From contig OZ255630.1 of assembly GCA_965276825.1 (NCBI GenBank), positions 1,984,001 through 2,048,000 on the forward strand: a stretch of 64,000 nt of DNA, read 5' to 3'. Each line of letters starts with the position of its first letter. The stretch's first letter is position 1. The notes below the pieces were generated by a model. That model was not told where the DNA came from. It made no database searches and saw nothing but the letters and a program-made list of their open reading frames with translations. Shown here one piece after another: positions 61,977 through 64,000 of this stretch. Source of the DNA: G965276765 sp965276825. Its GTDB lineage: Bacteria; Actinomycetota; Acidimicrobiia; Acidimicrobiales; Palsa-688. The translations under genes were made by a program, and so were the position numbers.

Positions 61977-63026
61977 TCAGTCGATCATCGCCCGCAGCGC
62001 CTCGATCAGGCCGGGCGCGGTCTGGTCGCCACGGGGAATGGGCGTGACCTGCAGGTTGGTCACGCCGGCCTCCCGCATGGCCGCCACCCGCTCCGCCACC
62101 CACGAGGCCGGTCCGACGAGCGACGTCAGGGCGAGCAGGTCGTCGGGGACGAGCGCCTCCGCCTCCTGCTTGTTGCCGGCCAGGTAGAGGTCCTGGATGG
62201 CCGCCGCCTCCTTCTCGAAGCCGTACCGGCAGGCCAGGTCGTTGTAGAAGTTGCGACCCTTGGCGCCCATGCCGCCGATGTAGAGCGCGGCCGAAGGACG
62301 GCCGAGATCGCGCAGGGCGAGCGTGTCGGCTCCCTCGCCGATGGCGAGGAGGCCGCCCGCCGAGATCTGCAGAGGCGCCCGGTCGGCGTCCCGCTTGGCC
62401 GCGCCGGCGTCGAGCGAGGCACCCCACACGTCGCGGGCCCGCTCGGGGATGAAGAAGATCGGGAGCCAGCCGTCGGCGATCTCGGCGGTGAGCGCCACGT
62501 TCTTCTCGCCGAGGGACGCCAGCCACACCGGGATCTCCGGGCGGACCGGGTGGGCGATGATCTTGAGCGGCTTGCCGAGGCCGGTGCCCTCTCCCTCGGG
62601 CAGCGGCAGGTGGTACCTCCGTCCTTCGTGGACGACCGGCCCGTCACGCCGCCAGATCTGCCGGCAGATGTCCACGATCTCCCTGGTCCGCCCGAGCGGG
62701 GCGTCGTAGGCGACGCCGTGCCACCCCTCGATGACCTGGGGGCCGGATGCGCCGAGGCCGAGGTGGAAGCGCCCGTCGGTCAGCGAGTCGAGGCCGGCGG
62801 CGGTCATGGCGATCAGGGCGGGCGTGCGGGTGTAGATGGGCAGGATCCCTGATCCGATCTGCACTCTGGTGGTCGTGGCCGCCAGATAGCCCATGAAGCT
62901 CGGGCTGTCGAACCCGTAGGCCTCCGCCACCCACACCAGGTCGAGGCCGGCCCGCTCGAGGTCGGCCACGTCGGCGGCGGCCTGCTTGAAGCCGCCGGCG
63001 TAGCTGAGAAACGTGCTGACCTGCAT
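61977..63026 (-). CDS. LLM-class, probably F420-dependent, oxidoreductase
   Basis: 349-aa luciferase-like TIM-barrel enzyme. The sequence (VSTFLSYAGGFKQAAADVAD, GSGILPIYTRTPALIAMTA, RFHLGLGASGPQVIEGWHG) matches the actinobacterial F420-dependent families rather than FMN ones. ATG at 63026 with a good Shine-Dalgarno AGGAGG. Substrate unknown. Confidence 0.88.
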   Translation of the reverse strand: MQVSTFLSYAGGFKQAAADVADLERAGLDLVWVAEAYGFDSPSFMGYLAATTTRVQIGSGILPIYTRTPALIAMTAAGLDSLTDGRFHLGLGASGPQVIEGWHGVAYDAPLGRTREIVDICRQIWRRDGPVVHEGRRYHLPLPEGEGTGLGKPLKIIAHPVRPEIPVWLASLGEKNVALTAEIADGWLPIFFIPERARDVWGASLDAGAAKRDADRAPLQISAGGLLAIGEGADTLALRDLGRPSAALYIGGMGAKGRNFYNDLACRYGFEKEAAAIQDLYLAGNKQEAEALVPDDLLALTSLVGPASWVAERVAAMREAGVTNLQVTPIPRGDQTAPGLIEALRAMID

Positions 63027-63078
63027 GCCTCACCCTCCTGTCGGTGCCGCGAGCCTGCGGTCGCGCCCTGGGCGAAGC

Positions 63079-63363
63079 CTAGGGGCCGAAGACGTCGGCG
63101 CCCATCGCCGCGGCCAGCTCGAGGCTGCGGGCGTCGCCGGGGTCCGCGACCAGGACGGCCAGGCGACCCCCGCCGGGCCGCTCGACACAGTCGGGCGTCG
63201 AAGCCCCCGGAGCGACGACCAGCACCACGAGGTGGCCCTCCGCCACGAGCCGCATGGCCTCGGACGGGTCGGGCGTGACCGCCACCTGTCGCCCGCTCAC
63301 ACCCCGGCTCTGCGCTCCGGCGACCACGCCCGACAGCCTGGCACGGGCCCCGGCAACCGGCAC
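63079..63363 (-). CDS. Hypothetical protein
   Basis: 94 aa with a Rossmann-like feel (HLVVLVVAPGASTP; RLAVLVADPGDARSLELAAA) but no recognisable family. The GTG at 63363 lies 8 nt after CACGAT on the minus strand. It is divergent from the oligopeptidase gene. It is kept because of the promoter layout and a codon pattern like its neighbours. Confidence 0.45.
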   Translation of the reverse strand: MPVAGARARLSGVVAGAQSRGVSGRQVAVTPDPSEAMRLVAEGHLVVLVVAPGASTPDCVERPGGGRLAVLVADPGDARSLELAAAMGADVFGP

Positions 63364-63405
63364 CCCGCCCCATCGTGTCGTGGGGAGACCTGCGAGGCTG
63401 TTCGG

Positions 63406-64000
63406 ATGCCTCTCCCGCTTCCCGGCATCGATCCGCCGCTCGCCCCCCGTCGCCCCTCGGTCCACGAAGCCCACGGGCAGCGCCGCCACGACGACTTCCA
63501 GTGGCTCGCCGACCGCGACGACCCCGACACGCTCGCCTACCTCGAAGCGGAGAACGCCTACGCCGACGCTGCGCTGGCGCCGACCGCCGCCCTGCAGGAG
63601 AAGCTGTTCGAGGAGATCCGGGCCCGCGTGGTCGAGACCGACGTCGACGCCCCGGTGCGCAGCGGTCCGTTCTGGTACTGGACCCGGACGCTCGAGGGCC
63701 GGCAGTACGCCATCTTCTGCCGGCGTCCGGACCCGGAGCGCTCCCTCGACGCCGCGACCGTGCTCGCAGAGGCCAGGGCGGCGCTCGACGCGGACCCCGA
63801 CGCGCTCGACGACACGGTGATCCTCGACGAAAACGTCCTCGCCGGCGACAGCGACTACTTCGCGCTCGGGGTCTGGGATCTCTCCCCTGACGACCGCACG
63901 CTCGCCTACGCCGTCGACCTCGACGGCTCGGAGCGCTACCACCTGCGCTTCCGCGACCTCGAGACCGGACGCGACCACGACGACGTGGTCGAGGGGGTGA
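63406..64000 (+). CDS. ptrB: Oligopeptidase B (S9 family), N-terminal part
   Basis: The first ~198 residues of a prolyl-oligopeptidase-family serine peptidase; the gene leaves the window at 64000. The opening HGQRRHDDFQWLADRDDPDT and YLEAENAYADA is typical of oligopeptidase B, followed by propeller strands (FWYWTRTLEGRQYAIFCRR, LDENVLAGDSDYFALG). The catalytic domain lies outside. ATG at 63406, 6 nt after GAGGCT. Confidence 0.88.
   Translation, partial: MPLPLPGIDPPLAPRRPSVHEAHGQRRHDDFQWLADRDDPDTLAYLEAENAYADAALAPTAALQEKLFEEIRARVVETDVDAPVRSGPFWYWTRTLEGRQYAIFCRRPDPERSLDAATVLAEARAALDADPDALDDTVILDENVLAGDSDYFALGVWDLSPDDRTLAYAVDLDGSERYHLRFRDLETGRDHDDVVEGV

Overview
The window is 64 kb of very GC-rich bacterial DNA (well over two thirds G+C by eye). 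Many genes start with GTG, and long spurious antisense reading frames are common. The mycofactocin genes, an F420-type luciferase-family oxidoreductase, the homodimeric pyruvate dehydrogenase E1, a SUF iron-sulfur system, a DUF3039 protein and a TCGAAC-N4-GTTCGG SOS box all point to Actinomycetota. The mix fits the Acidimicrobiia best, but that placement is inference. I saw no rRNA, tRNA, CRISPR array, transposase or prophage gene; this is core and near-core chromosome.

Layout. 1-2.5 kb: a SsuABC/TauABC-like importer cut by the left edge. 2.6-9.0 kb (minus): PPOX protein, Xaa-Pro peptidase, a fused LipB-LipA protein, a 2-oxoacid dehydrogenase E2 and lipoamide dehydrogenase. 9.1-17.6 kb (plus): a mycofactocin locus with mftA, mftB, two FadH/OYE-like flavoenzymes, mftE, a mycofactocin-type SDR and mftF, with a PAP2 phosphatase gene inserted on the other strand. 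The radical SAM maturase mftC and the dehydrogenase mftD are not in the window. 17.7-25.3 kb: alkA, purB, a frameshifted NmrA-like gene divergent from a TetR regulator with a clear operator, lapA, murJ (frameshifted near its N terminus) and an agmatinase-like gene. 25.5-33.0 kb: a DoxX protein with a charged repeat tail, an RNase HI-SLOG fusion, aceE, an SOS-controlled UvrD-like helicase and an HhH-GPD protein. 33.0-40.6 kb: the cytochrome c oxidase region (ctaG, ctaC, ctaD, ctaE, ctaB, a cupredoxin-like protein and a TlpA-like thioredoxin). 40.7-43.6 kb: an odd alpha/beta hydrolase, a candidate structured RNA, a gamma-carbonic-anhydrase-like protein and an acyl-CoA dehydrogenase. 43.7-48.1 kb: a metallo-beta-lactamase-fold hydrolase, sufC1-sufS-sufU and a ferredoxin reductase. 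48.1-56.3 kb: DUF3039, thiolase, NlpC/P60 hydrolase, a cyclase-YHS protein, an ABC-2 exporter, a PaaX-like regulator and a desaturase. 56.6-61.7 kb (minus): sufB, two small genes, sufD, a Rieske protein and a second sufC. 61.7-64 kb: a small membrane protein, an LLM-class oxidoreductase, a small hypothetical and the start of oligopeptidase B.

How the genes connect. LipB-LipA makes the lipoyl cofactor used by the adjacent E2; Lpd reoxidises it, and AceE may be the matching E1. The two suf clusters together supply SufB, C, D, S and U, which would serve LipA, the Rieske protein and the 4Fe-4S flavoenzymes. The helicase, HhH-GPD and AlkA genes form a loose DNA-repair group.

Two window-wide patterns stand out. 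First, about twenty genes have a TANNNT-like -10 hexamer only 6-8 nt before the start codon, the arrangement expected for leaderless mRNAs. Second, short tandem repeats sit at many gene ends and junctions, several times duplicating the stop codon region.
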